From NCBI GenBank assembly GCA_026545225.1, contig CM048848.1, positions 47,524,306-47,588,305 on the forward strand: a DNA stretch of 64,000 nucleotides, read 5' to 3'. The notes under the pieces were generated by a model. That model was not told the origin of the DNA. It made no database searches and worked only from the letters and a program-made list of their open reading frames with translations. Source of the DNA: Cornus controversa (taxonomy: Eukaryota; Streptophyta; Magnoliopsida; Cornales; Cornaceae). This document shows positions 37,327-49,000 of this stretch, one piece after another; position 1 is the stretch's first letter; every line of letters starts with the position of its first letter. The translations under genes were made by a program, and so were the position numbers.

Positions 37327-37523
37327 CTATCTCCTTCAATTTCAAAATTCCAATGCCTTTGTCATCACGATATTTTCCTTTGTCAGACTCTAATTCTTCA
37401 TCTTTTTCGTCATCATCAAATGACCCTATTGATACGTTGATTTAACAAAATCAAGATGCCTATAATTCGCTTATGAATTTAGTGATGTTAGAGATAGTAG
37501 AGCAAGTCTTTTAACCACCTAAG

Positions 37524-38645
37524 AGGCAGTACATTCATCGTGTCTGAGAGGGAAGCCACCGTCATCTTATGAAAGATTACTTTGACAAGAATTGCATATA
37601 TCCACCGGAGTTCTTTCACAGACGATTCAGGATGCGACGAGAATTATTTCTTTGTATCCTGAATGATGTTAAAGTTTATGACGGCTACTTCGTCCAAAAA
37701 TGGGATGCGACATGTCGTTTGGTAACCATCTTCTATAGAGAAGATGATAACTGTAATACGTACTTATATATGGTTGTGCAACCAATCATTATGATGAGTA
37801 TATTAAAACCGGTAAGAGCACTGCTATTGAAAGCTTAATGACATTTTGTAATGTTGTTGTTGATGTGTATAGAGAGGATTACATGTGCCCACCGAACGAA
37901 GCCAATATAGCATGGCTGTTTCGAGAAGGGGGAGAGAGAGGATTTTTGGAGTATGTTTGATTCTATCGACTGTATGTATTGAGAGTGGAAGAATTGCCCA
38001 GTGGAATGGCATGGCACGCACAAGGGATGCTCCTATAAGGTTACTCTCATAGTGGATGTGGTAGCTTCATAAGATTTATAGATCTGACATGCATTCTTTG
38101 GAATGTTGGCTTTACATAATGATCTGAATGTGTTGGATCATTCACCGGTATTCAATAATATCATCACTGATCTATTGCCTCCGATTATTTGTGGTGAATG
38201 GGCATCACTGTAAAATAGGTATTACTTGTCTGATGGTATATACCTTAAAGGGTAACGTTGATGCAGACCATCTCGCACCCAATTACTAGAAAAGAAAAAT
38301 TGTTTGCTCAAAGATAAGAGGCTTGCAAGAAAGATGTGGAGCGAGCTTTTGGAGTGTTGCAAATCAAGTGGACAATAAAACAAAGACCAATGCATTTTTG
38401 TGAGAAAGAAGACTTGTGCCTCATAATGAAAATGTGCATCATCTTTCACAACATGATCATTGAAGATGAGTGTCATACTAATGTTAAAAGATAGACTCTG
38501 TCATCAGAGGAAACAATCCCGATTTTCACTTTTAAGTCAAGACCTATCGATTTTAGCGGCAAACATATACTCTCACCAACTCCATACTCGTAGCAGAGAG
38601 ACAAGTACGTGGTTGAGGAAAGATTTAATAGAAAATTTGTGAAAT
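37524..38645 (+). pseudogene. PIF/Harbinger (HARBI1-like) transposase relic
   Basis: These are remains of a DDE transposase of the PIF/Harbinger superfamily, which would move elements with 3-bp TWA duplications. It begins RQYIHRV, meets an in-frame TGA at 37545-37547, then continues DYFDKNCIYPP and RRFRMRRELF. After several frameshifts the family landmarks still follow in order: DEYIKTGKSTAIESL, DSIDCMY-EWKNCP (first catalytic Asp), HNDLNVLDHSPVF (second), DVERAFGVLQIKW (catalytic Glu) and MCIIFHNMIIEDE. A tail resembling the end of known transposases stops near 38641. Multiple stops and frameshifts make it non-functional. Terminal repeats were not identified. Confidence 0.85.
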
Positions 38646-38987
38646 CCCTTTGGTGATGAAACGTTTAAATTATGTTTCATTTTTATGCTTTTAAGATGTT
38701 ATGAAATTTTATATAATAGAATCTTTATTATGTAATGGTTTTTTTTGGATTAAAAATGATAAAACCTATACTATTTTTGTACTATCTTTTTCAAACATGA
38801 TGAAATTGAGCAAATGCGTTGAGAATATAAATAATTAGAATGTGAAATGAATTACTTTTTAATTGACTTTGTATCCATTTTAATTGAGTACCACTCATTT
38901 AGAAGTACAATACAGCGTGTCATTAATCAATATGACTTTGCTTACCATAAGGATAAGTCTTTAAGGAATATTGATGTTATATCATAA
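38646..38987. other. Intergenic, nothing recognised
   Basis: AT-rich DNA between the transposase relic and the MITE; it may be the 3' part of the Harbinger element. Confidence 0.4.
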
Positions 38988-39653
38988 GGGCTAATTTGGT
39001 ACGCAGGAATGGAGGTGGAATGGAATGGTCATTCCACCTTTGATTATTTTTCACTCGTTTGTTGTGCTACATTAGAAATGGAATGACTATTCCAAGTCAT
39101 TCCCTTAGAATGCTCATTCCAACAAATCTATTCCACTTCTTGAGTCATGGAATGGTCATTCCATTCCCACTTATTATTAAAATCATCCTCTCTCTTTTAT
39201 AACTCACTCTAGAATATATATATATATATTAGGTAATTAGCGTTAATTTCTCTCTATATATATACCTATTAAAATATTTAATAGAATATTAATTTTTATC
39301 ACTTTCAGTTTTTAATAAAATATTAATTTTTTTTGTATAAAAGATTATATTAATCTTGACTAGAAGAAAAAGACGGATTGTATCTTGATTTATAAAGTTT
39401 TAACTGAATGAGTAATTAATTTTTTCTTTCACATGATAATTAAATTAAATTGGCTAAATGTCTATTTTAAAAACTGATTCTATTTTATATAGAAAAATAT
39501 AACATGTTGAAAGGTAATACCATTTCATTCCTACATTATTCTTTATCTGTAACCAAACATTGGAATGAGAATGATTATTCCATTCTATTCTCATTTCATT
39601 CCTGACTTCATTCCATTCCCACTTCATTTCATTCCAACATACTAAACTAGCCC
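38988..39653. mobile_element. Tourist-like (PIF/Harbinger) MITE
   Basis: The left end GGGCTAATTTGGTACG and the complement of the right end, GGGCTAGTTTAGTATG, are imperfect inverted repeats. TAA flanks both sides (38985-38987 and 39654-39656), the PIF/Harbinger target duplication. The 666-bp interior has many GGAATG/CATTCC motifs near both ends and no coding sequence. Confidence 0.85.
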
Positions 39654-39730
39654 TAAATATCACTCAAAGTATCCCATCTCAAAGCTTTGATATTTTATCA
39701 TTTCAAATCTTTCATTTTTTGTCCATTTAA

Positions 39731-39858
39731 GTTTTTATTTAAGGTAGGCCAGTGGTTAGGTGATATATATTTATTATTCTTTTAACGTGATTGCAAAGTT
39801 TTTATTTAAGGTAGGCCAGTGGTTAGGTGATATATATTTATTATTCTTTTAACGTGAT
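39731..39858. repeat. Two-copy tandem repeat of about 64 bp
   Basis: A unit starting GTTTTTATTTAAGGTAGGCC and ending TTTTAACGTGATT is present twice in succession, almost identical. Confidence 0.85.
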
Positions 39859-40839
39859 TCGTGAAAAGTTTCTCTAAAATTATCATATGAGCGAGTTGTT
39901 TGCAAACAATGGTCACATGATTAAATAATATATACACATATATGTATATATAAGTGCATATATGCATTTTTTCACATATTATTCATATCTATATCTATAT
40001 ATATACTACATATAAAAGTGTAAGGCATTTTTATTATTTCTATACATTCTTCACTTATTTTTTACCAATTGCAATTTTTATTCTTAATTATTAATATGCA
40101 ATAGAGTCAGTGAATATGTCATAATTTATTTAGCATAGCAAGAGATGATAGTAACATGTTCATTTGAATTTGAATTTGAATTTGAATTTGAAGAGCCATC
40201 TAAACTGATCTTTCCAAGACCACAATTCATTCTACATTCCTTTTCTACATGGATCATCTTTAAGTCAAAATTAGTCATCATCATCTATTCTTAGAGTATC
40301 CAATTTCAGTGAATGAAATCTATCATCTAATTTTATTCTCATGATTTTCAAAGGTTTGGCAAGCTCCAAATTTTAGAATGACAACAATATTTCACATCAA
40401 TACAAATTTATAAATTTCATGATGCATTGTTGAATTGTTGGATTAAAGCTTTTTGTTTACTTTCATGGGTATCATAATTATTATTTTTTTGTTGACATAT
40501 AAGAATCATATAAGTCATTACTTTTATTGTGTTCATACTACAAGACTTACATTTGAACTATATACATTCAATAAAATGTTAGTTCAAAGAATACAAATTT
40601 ATAAACTTCATGATGCATTGTTGTATTGTTGGGTTAAATTTTTTTTTTGTTTATTTTCATGGGTGTCATTAATTTTCATGATCTTTTCAAAGCTCTTCAT
40701 ATTCTATGAACAAGGTAATCTTTTTGAAGTATGACAAATACGGAAGAGATATTCAATTCAAAGATGGCTTAAACGGAAGATAAGAATAGTGATTCTTACA
40801 ACAAATATAATTTGGTCGTCCCTCTATATATATATATAT

Positions 40840-41031
40840 AATTTATTTTCTAATCTCATTATTTATTCAATGCTTGAGGTGGTAGAAGTATGAGTCATAC
40901 TATAATTTATTTTCTAATCTCATTATTTATTCAATGCTTGAGGTGGTAGAAGTATGAGTCATACTATAATTTATTTTCTAGTCCCATTATTTATTCAATG
41001 CTTGAGGTGGTAGAAGTATAATTCATACTAT
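40840..41031. repeat. Three-copy 64-bp tandem repeat
   Basis: Units start at 40840, 40904 and 40968, each with AATTTATTTTCTA, CAATGCTTGAGGTGGTAGAA and TCATACTAT. The first two are identical over the unit and the third has a few changes. Confidence 0.9.
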
Positions 41032-41251
41032 AATATAGTTCTTTTCTTGGTGACATTAATCTAGGAAGCTTAGTTTGATTAAATTAGAATATATTTGAGT
41101 ACCAACTTGAAAGGCACCATTCAAACAGGGTACTTTGGTAAGAAAGTTTTATAATGATTTTTTTTTCATTTAAATGGTGTTTATAATTTATCACACATTT
41201 TTACTCACGTGTAATTTGCAAGTGCTCTTTACTAATTTACTTACAAATAAG

Positions 41252-41327
41252 ACAGAAAATGAAAATTTCATTAAAATAATTTATATAAAAAATATTTTAT
41301 AATGTAATCTTTCACGGACCATTAAAT

Positions 41328-41372
<45 letters not shown>

Positions 41373-41602
41373 TTGCATAATTGACAATTCAAAATTATAA
41401 CAGAAAATAGTGGAGAGAGAAAGGAACCCATTCGGAGAAACTACCTGATAGAAATTAAGAAGACTTTGAAATATTAAAAAACCAGTTTAAAAAAAGAAAG
41501 CGACATGGACCAAGAAAATAATTTACTTTTTCAAAAAAAACAATGATTCATTGCTTGCTCTTCGGGTTCAACGCAACAGCGAAGTCTCTCGTGAAATTTA
41601 TG
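41252..41602 (+). repeat. TNL upstream segment, copy 2
   Basis: Homologous to 34470-34901 and, in its last part (CAATGATTC-TTGCTTGCTCTT, GTTCAACGCAAC, GAAGTCTCTC), to 42330-42442. It contains an (AT)n run at 41331-41368 that is absent from copy 1. No TIR exon follows directly. Confidence 0.7.
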
Positions 41603-42102
41603 TACGGAGTTTCGTTATTATTATTATTTTTGTCTTTATTTTATATTGATAAAATAATTTTTATTTTATATATATATATATTTTTAATTTAAGTTTTCTA
41701 AGTTATTTTTAATAATTTCATTTCACATAACTTTGATAGGTTTATTTGTCACTTATTTTTTAAACAAACAATTCTTCTTCTTTTAACATGTGCATTATCA
41801 AAATATCACTTAAATCTATTTTATCGTTTGTATCTAACGTTTTCCTTACAAGATGATTATATATATGTAGTATATATATGATATATATATGTAACAATGC
41901 TCACGATTCAAACATGATTAAACCAAACCTAAACTATGGTGCTAGCGACTTAGCGTGAAGTGTAATACTATTATGACGGGACTTTCATGACTTTTGTCAT
42001 GAACTCTCTCTTACAATAAATATTTTTGAACAAAAAAGAAAAATGCAAAAACAATATCGTAGCCAAAACTAAAATTATCTTACTAAAAAAAAAAAGTAAG
42101 CA

Positions 42103-42210
42103 CAAAATATTATAAATTGAATTTATAAGAGACGGTAAAAGTTTTACGTCTTATTTATTTTTACATTTTTTTACATACCGTCTCTTATAAATTCAATTTA
42201 TAATATTTTG
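42103..42210. repeat. Perfect 35-bp inverted repeat upstream of the TNL
   Basis: The arm at 42103-42137 (CAAAATATTATAAATTGAAT...) has an exact reverse complement at 42176-42210, with a 38-base loop. It lies about 330 bp before the TNL start codon. It could be a young hairpin MITE. Confidence 0.9.
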
Positions 42211-42329
42211 ATTTGATTTGTTTTTTTTTTTGTGCCGGGTGATTTTAGTAATAGCTATGATATGATATTTTTTTTTGCATTTTGTTTGTGTTCAAAACTA
42301 TTTATTTGAGACGGAGGACGGAAAAAGAA

Positions 42330-42442
42330 TTAAGCAAAACTTTGAAAATATTAAAACCCCTCGCAAGTGGCCCAATGATTCGTTGCTTGCTCTTGGCGTT
42401 CAACGCAACCACAAAATCGAAGTCTCTCTCTAAATGCATGTA
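42330..42442 (+). repeat. TNL upstream segment, copy 3 (adjacent to the gene)
   Basis: Carries AACTTTGAAAATATTAAAAC, AATGATTCGTTGCTTGCTCTT and GTTCAACGCAAC, and ends about 100 bp before the TNL start codon. It is the copy in the position expected of a promoter-proximal or 5' UTR sequence. Promoter function is inferred. Confidence 0.6.
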
Positions 42443-42543
42443 CGATATATATATATATATATAATGTATGTATGTGTGTGTATATATGTAGCAACAAGTT
42501 GCTGTGACTATACCGATTGAATAAACTTCACCTAGCAGCAAAA

Positions 42544-43016
42544 ATGGCGGACAACGATACCATCTCCGGTTCGACTCTAGCGTTCAGACTCAGGTGGGAC
42601 GTGTTCCTGAGCTTCAAAGACGATGAAGATACGCACAATTTCACGGATCAACTCTACACCGAGCTCCAGAGACGCGGCGTCCGAGTTTTCCGAGACAACG
42701 AGGAGTTGACTCAGGGGGACGACGATGTCCCTCCTCCGAGTCCGCTCGAAGACTCGGCCGTTTCAATCATCATCTTTTCCCCGAACTACGCCTCCTCCCG
42801 GCGGTGTCTCGAAGAGCTGGCCAAAATCTGCGAGCTCCAGCGACGCATTCTTCCCGTGTTCTACCGAGTCGACCCGTCGCACGTCCGGTCACAGAAGGGA
42901 CCGTTCAAAGATGACTTTAGAAGTCTCGAAGAACAGTACGGAAATGAGAAGGTTTTGAGATGGGGAAAATATATGGAGAGGGTCGGTGGAACCGCCGGTT
43001 GGGTTTCGGAAAACAG
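42544..43016 (+). CDS. TNL exon 1: TIR domain
   Basis: Encodes residues 1-157 and two bases of codon 158. WDVFLSF (18-24), HNFTDQLY (31-38), GVRVFRD (45-51) and LPVFYRVDPSHVR mark a plant TIR domain. CLEEL (88-92) includes Glu91 at the place of the catalytic NADase glutamate. Departures from the usual pattern are FKDDEDT instead of FRGEDT, Arg87 where Trp is usual before CL, and a proline-rich PPPSP at 63-67 that is one residue shorter than the usual APSLLEAIEDS loop. The donor is CAG|GTAAC. Confidence 0.88.
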
Positions 43017-46000
43017 GTAACACTTCTTCTGCTCTCTTCGTTTCAGTTTTCTAGAGAGAGAAACCCCAATCAAACCCCTAATAACCTTGATTCATCGTTT
43101 TAGAGAGAGAAATATAATTAAATTCGATTCATTCGCACATTTATATCCCTTTGAAATTTAAGTTAAATTTGAAAGATTTGTTTCTGAATTCCAGAGAACG
43201 AGAGTGAACTCCTGTACTATTATTGAAGTTAATTAGATCCACTTGTGTATTTTAATTGAAAAATGCATAACATTTATATTTTGGACCATTTCTCTATGCT
43301 AATCTTCTATGTATCATTCTAATAGTTAAAATAAGAGGAGAGAGAAGATGAGAAATCTCTATTTTTTGAGTATATTATCTCACAGCTATACAATACACAT
43401 AATTAAGGCCTATTTATAAGCCATGCAGTCTTCGAGACTAAGTTTACTTAGGAGATAAGAAATCTAATCCTATATAAATTAGGAGTGCTAGATGGATTAG
43501 GAAAATATATACAATATAGAATATATATAATAAATATACACTAACATCCCCTCAAACTCAAGGTGTTAGAGTGGAGACCAACTTTAGTTTGGAAATTAAA
43601 TCTTGAAAACGTTCCGATGAATGTGTTTTGGTGAAGATATCAGTAGTCTGAGCAGTAGAACTAACAGAAACTAATCGAAGAGTACTCTGAAGCAGATGAT
43701 GACGCACAAAATGACAATCAAGCTCAATGTGTTTGGTGCGTTTGTGAAAAACATCATTATGAGCAATCCGGATGGCACCGCGATTGTCACAATGAAGAGT
43801 TGTGGCAGAAGAATGTGTAATACCTAGGGGTGCACAAAGAACCGTCGGAACCGGAACCGAGGGGAACCGTACCGGAACCGTACCGAACCGTGGCTACGGT
43901 TCCGGTTCCTAAAATTAAGAACCGTTACCAACGGTTCCGGTTCCGGTTCCAAGACCAGTAGAACCGTACCGGAACCGGAACCGTTAGGGGTAACGGTTCC
44001 TTGGAACCGGAACCGGAACCGGAACCGTTTTATATTAAATATGTGTATATATATATATAATATAATAACTATATATAATATATATATATATATACATTAC
44101 ATATAATAATTATATATAATGTATATATATTATGTATAATAATTATATTATCATATATTATGTATAGTAATTATATTATAATATAATTACTATACATAAT
44201 ATATATACATTATATGTAATGTATATATATCTATAATATAATATAATAATTATATATATATAGGGTGCCATTTTTAGATTGTAGGTCTCACATTTATTTA
44301 ATGAATATATATATATATATATATTTTGTATTTTCAAGTTTCATTAAAAAAAATAAATAAATAAAAAATAATAATAAAATTTCCTAAGGAACCGCGGTTC
44401 AGAACCGGAACCGTACCGAGAACCGCGATACGGTTCCTCACGGTTCCGGTTCCGAAAATCAGGAACCGTTGGTAACGGTTCCGGTTCCGGTTCCACCAAG
44501 AACCGTGAGGAACCGTACCGTGTGCACCCCTAGTAATACCCATGTCTTCTAACAACCAACGTAACCAAAGAAATTCAGATGTGGTGTCAGCAAGCGCTCG
44601 GTATCCACGATTTACTTTTTGCTACGTCAGGAGATAAGAGAATCTCCTAAAAAGAAGTAATAGCCAGTGATAGAACGACGATTAGTTGGGTCGCCAGCCC
44701 AATCAACATCAGAATAAGCAGAAGCTCGAGGGAAGAGTGAACTGAGAAGTGAAGACCATGAAATAAAGTGCGCTTGATATAACGAAGAATGTGAAGTACC
44801 GCATCAAAATGAGAAGAATGAGGAGCAGACATAAATTGACTAAGTGAACAACGTAGGCAATATCAGGACACGTAACTAAAGATAGACAATACTTCCAACT
44901 AACTGGCGATAAAGAGTAGCATCACGAAGCGGTATGCCATCTAGCGGAGTAAGTTGAAGATTAGATTCCAAAGGAGTAAATGCAATCTTACTATCAGTCA
45001 GGCTGACACGAGATAAGAGATCAGAAGCATACTTGGCTTGGGAGAGATAGTAACCATCAGAAGTAGAGAAGACTTCAAGATCTAGAAAATAACTGAGAGG
45101 TCCAAGAACTTTCATATCAAAATGTTGGCTAAGAAATTACTTAAGCTCTAAGATTCCAGAGATCATCACCTGTGATAATCATGTCATCCACATAAAGTAA
45201 GAGAAGATAAATTCATTTATCAGACTTACGAATGAAAAGAGCAAAGTCATGTGGGCTTGAGGTGAATCCAAAATGTCCAATTGTATTACTGAATTTTGCA
45301 AACCAAGCTCTAGGTGCCTGTTTAAGACCATACAGAGCACGACGAAGTTTGCAAACTTGATGGGAAGAATGAGGAAACTCAGGGAGAGGTTGCATGTAAA
45401 TTTCCTCTTGTAAATCCCCATTAAGAAATACATTTTTGATGTCCATCTGGAAAAGCTCTCATTTACGAACAGCAGCAATCATTAGTAAACTACGTACAGT
45501 AGTAAGACGAGTAACAGGAGCAAATGTCTCCTCATAATCAATACTGTACTCTTGTGTAAATCCTTCAGAGTGAGTTTTGATCTTGTAGACCCATTTGCAC
45601 CCCACAACTGTCTCTTCGCAAGGTAGATCAACCATATCCCAAGTATGAGTCTTCTCCAAAGCCTGTAGTTCTTCTGTCATAGCTTGCTACCAATGAGGGT
45701 TAGACTGAGCCTCTCTGTAAGTTTGAGGCTCATGTAAAGAAATAATAGCAGAGAAACAATGAAAATCTTGAAGACGAACAGAAGGTTCTCTTACTCGAGT
45801 GGAACGTCGAAGAGGAGGATCCAGAGAGGAAGAAGTGGGAGATTCAGAAGTGTAAAGAGATGATGAAGAAATCTCAGTTTGGTTTGTGATAGGACTCGTG
45901 GGTGAAACAGATTTAGGAAGAGAGGTCGAAAGGTTGTCAGAAGATGACTCACCAGATGTACCTGCAACAGAGTCACTAGGAAACAACTTAATAGGAGGGT

Positions 46001-49000
46001 TAGTAAAAAATGGAATACTATGAGCAACGGAGAGACGAAATGGAGATAAAGAAGAGAACATTGTGTGTTCCTAGAAGACAACATGACGAGACATTCGAAG
46101 GCAATTGGAAAGAGGATCCTAACAACGATACCCTTTATATTCTATTCCATACCCTAGAAAACAATATAATCGTGAACGGGGTTTCAATTTCGTATGCTTA
46201 TGTGGTTGAAGTAAGACAAAACACGCACACCCAAATACTTTAAGAAGAGAATAGTTAGGGGAAGTACCATATAAACGTTCCTAAGGAGACTAATGATGAA
46301 TAACTGCAAAGGGAACACGATTGATCGTGTAAATGACAGTAAGGGCAGCTTCTCCCCAAAAACGTTCTAGGCAAGAAGCGAAAATGAGCATGGCACGAAT
46401 AGAGTCTAACACATGTCTATTGTTTACTTTCATCATGCCCATTTTGTTGGGAGGTCCTTGGGCATGATTGTTGAACAATTGTACCGTGTTGCTGAAGAAA
46501 TTTTTGAAGAGTTGATTCTCGATATTCCATGGCATTATCAGTACGAAGAATTTCAATTGTTTTAGAAAACTGAGTTTTAATCATATTAGCAAAAGTAACA
46601 TAAAGTTGTGGTAACTTAGATCTGGGATGCATAAGATATATTCGTGTAAAACGAGAATAATCATCAATAAAGAGAACAAAATACTTAGAGTCACCCATGG
46701 TGGGAGTTAGTGAAGGCCCTATACATCAGAATGAATTAAATCAAAAGGTGCAAATGAAATAGACTCACTTTTATTAAAAGGTAAAACAGGTTGTTTAGCA
46801 AGTTGACATGGTAAACAATTAATAGTCTCATCATTGACAGGTCCTAATTTACCACTAGAAATAAAAGGACAAATCCGACTAACAGAAGCGTGACCCAGAC
46901 GAGAATGCCACAAGGAAAGAGAGGAGTTGGACAATGTAGAAACAGCAGACTGAAATGGAGAAGTGGAACTAGATGCAACTTGGAGTGAGTTGAGCTCAAA
47001 CAATCTTCCAACCTTACGGCCTGTCCCAAGAATCTGTCCCGTCTGCGGGTCTTGCACATAACAACCAGAGCCAGAAAAATGTAAATCAAAACTGAGTTCA
47101 CACAATTGACCTACGGAAATAAGATTGAAAATTTAGGAATAAGATAAGTATGAGGAAGTGTTAAGGTAGAAGTGGAAATATGTCCTATATGACTAACATC
47201 CATGTGGGATCCATTAGCAGTATGAATAGTAGGAGCATGAGAATCAAGTGTTTTAGAGGAGAAAAGAGTAGAATCGGAGGTCATATGATTGCAACATCCA
47301 GAATCAAAAAACCAAGAGGAAGTACTTGGAGTAATAGACATAGCAGTAGTTGGATCAGATTTAGATAAAACCTGTTTAAGAATGGTCTTAAGTTCGCCAG
47401 TAGATATAGTGGAAGATGAGTTCTCAATAGGAGGATCAGCACTGACAGCAGCACGAGAACTGAATCCGGATGAAGTGGCTGATTTGAATGAATTACCTCT
47501 AACATGATTAGCGTGCAGGGGTCTCCTGGGACAATCTCCAATGACATGACCAAGCATGTGACAATACCGACATCCCAGAGAAGACCGTGTAGAGCAATTA
47601 CTTGTGATATGACCTTTCTTTTGACAGTTTTGACAGACAATAACAGGGCACTCTAGAAGAAGATGACCAATCTTATGACAGAATTTGCAGAGTTTCTATC
47701 CAGTAGAAGACTGACTAGTGTGCGGGATGCTTGGAGAGGTGGCAAGAACAGTATTGGAGCGTTGAGATTTCAATGTACCAAGTCGAGTCTCCTCTGAAAT
47801 GAGCTCAGAGATGACAGAATCAAGCGTAGGCAAAGGATGTCGATGAAGAAGAGAAGCCTTAACAAGCTCAAAGTCACTAGTAAGGGCCATGAGAAACTGA
47901 ACAAGACGCATATGATCGTGATAGGTAGTGAACTTAGCGGCATCAGCATTACACTCCCACGTAGGTTCTGAGAGAGCAAGTTGATCCCAAAGAGAGTGCA
48001 TTTGAGAGAGAAAATCACTAATAGATTGTCTAAGCTCCTGGTTCATACAATGAAGTGTACCCGGAAGTTGATATTGATGAGCAAGATCGGCGGTAGTATA
48101 TCGTTGGGCCAATAAATCCCATATTTCTTTTGCTATCTCAAAATTACCAAACTGAAGATGGATGGAGGGTACTGAAGTATTGCGCAACCAAGTAATGATC
48201 TGATGATTTTTGCTGTCCTAATCATCTAGACGATCAGAATACTTTGTTTCATCTTCCTGGTCATCTTTTGTAGGGGCTTGTATGTCTTTAGTAACAATAC
48301 GTCAGAGTCTCCGTCCTTTTAGAAAGTTGCGCATGGTTTGAGCTTATAGACTATAGTTTGACCCATTGAGTATGGTGTGTATTGGTTAAGCAACCTTTGT
48401 TTTGTCCATTTGTGAACCTCAAATGATGAAACAGACAAAAAATATGAGACCAGTGCGAAAAACTAAGCCGGACAGGTCTGTTTAAAATTTTCCAGTACCG
48501 ATGCTGACGTGGCAGATTACGCGGCACAAAATTAAGGTTCTGAAATCTGACGTGGTGAATCTGACATGTCTGATGACGTGGCGGCTTGGGATCTGACGTG
48601 GCAATAATGTGTCTGCTGGCGTGGCGGCTTGGGATTTGACGTGTCTGATGATGTGGCGGTTCGAGATCTGACGTGGCAATGGCGTGTCTGGTGACGTGGC
48701 TGGATGACTTGGCAAAGAGGTTGATCTGGCGATGACGTGGCAGATGACCAGGCAAAGAGGCTGACGTGGCAGATGACTGGCGTGTGATAGGTGCATTGAG
48801 GCGCATGGTAGATTTTGGCGGCGCGTGAAGGTGCGTGACAGGAGCTGGTGGCGCATGACGGAGCGTGCAGTGGATCAGAATCTTCTGGCGGTGTGTGGGA
48901 GCGCATGAGGTTCTCTTTCTGGTGGCTATGGAATCGTCTCAGTCTGTTCTTTCGCTTGATGCGATCAGAATAGTTAAATAACACTGTGTGTGATCCTTGA

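Larger units (their letters stand above)
39654..41251. other. Intergenic AT-rich DNA with tandem repeats
   Basis: No gene. Includes two tandem arrays listed separately and a (GAATTT)n hexanucleotide run at about 40164-40190. Confidence 0.6.
43562..45680 (-). pseudogene. Copia reverse transcriptase and RNase H remnant
   Basis: The reverse strand shows the conserved start of copia reverse transcriptase (HTWDMVDLP, GCKWVYKIK) with an internal deletion before YEETFAPV. MDIKNVFLNGDL, LYGLKQAPRAW, a YVDDMIITG-like core in another frame, and PLSYFLDLEV follow. The RNase H part (LRYIKRTLFHGL, CDNRGAI, HIELDCHFVR, TDIFTK) is split by a MITE at 43825-44532. Stops, frameshifts and the deletion make it inactive. 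Confidence 0.85.
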
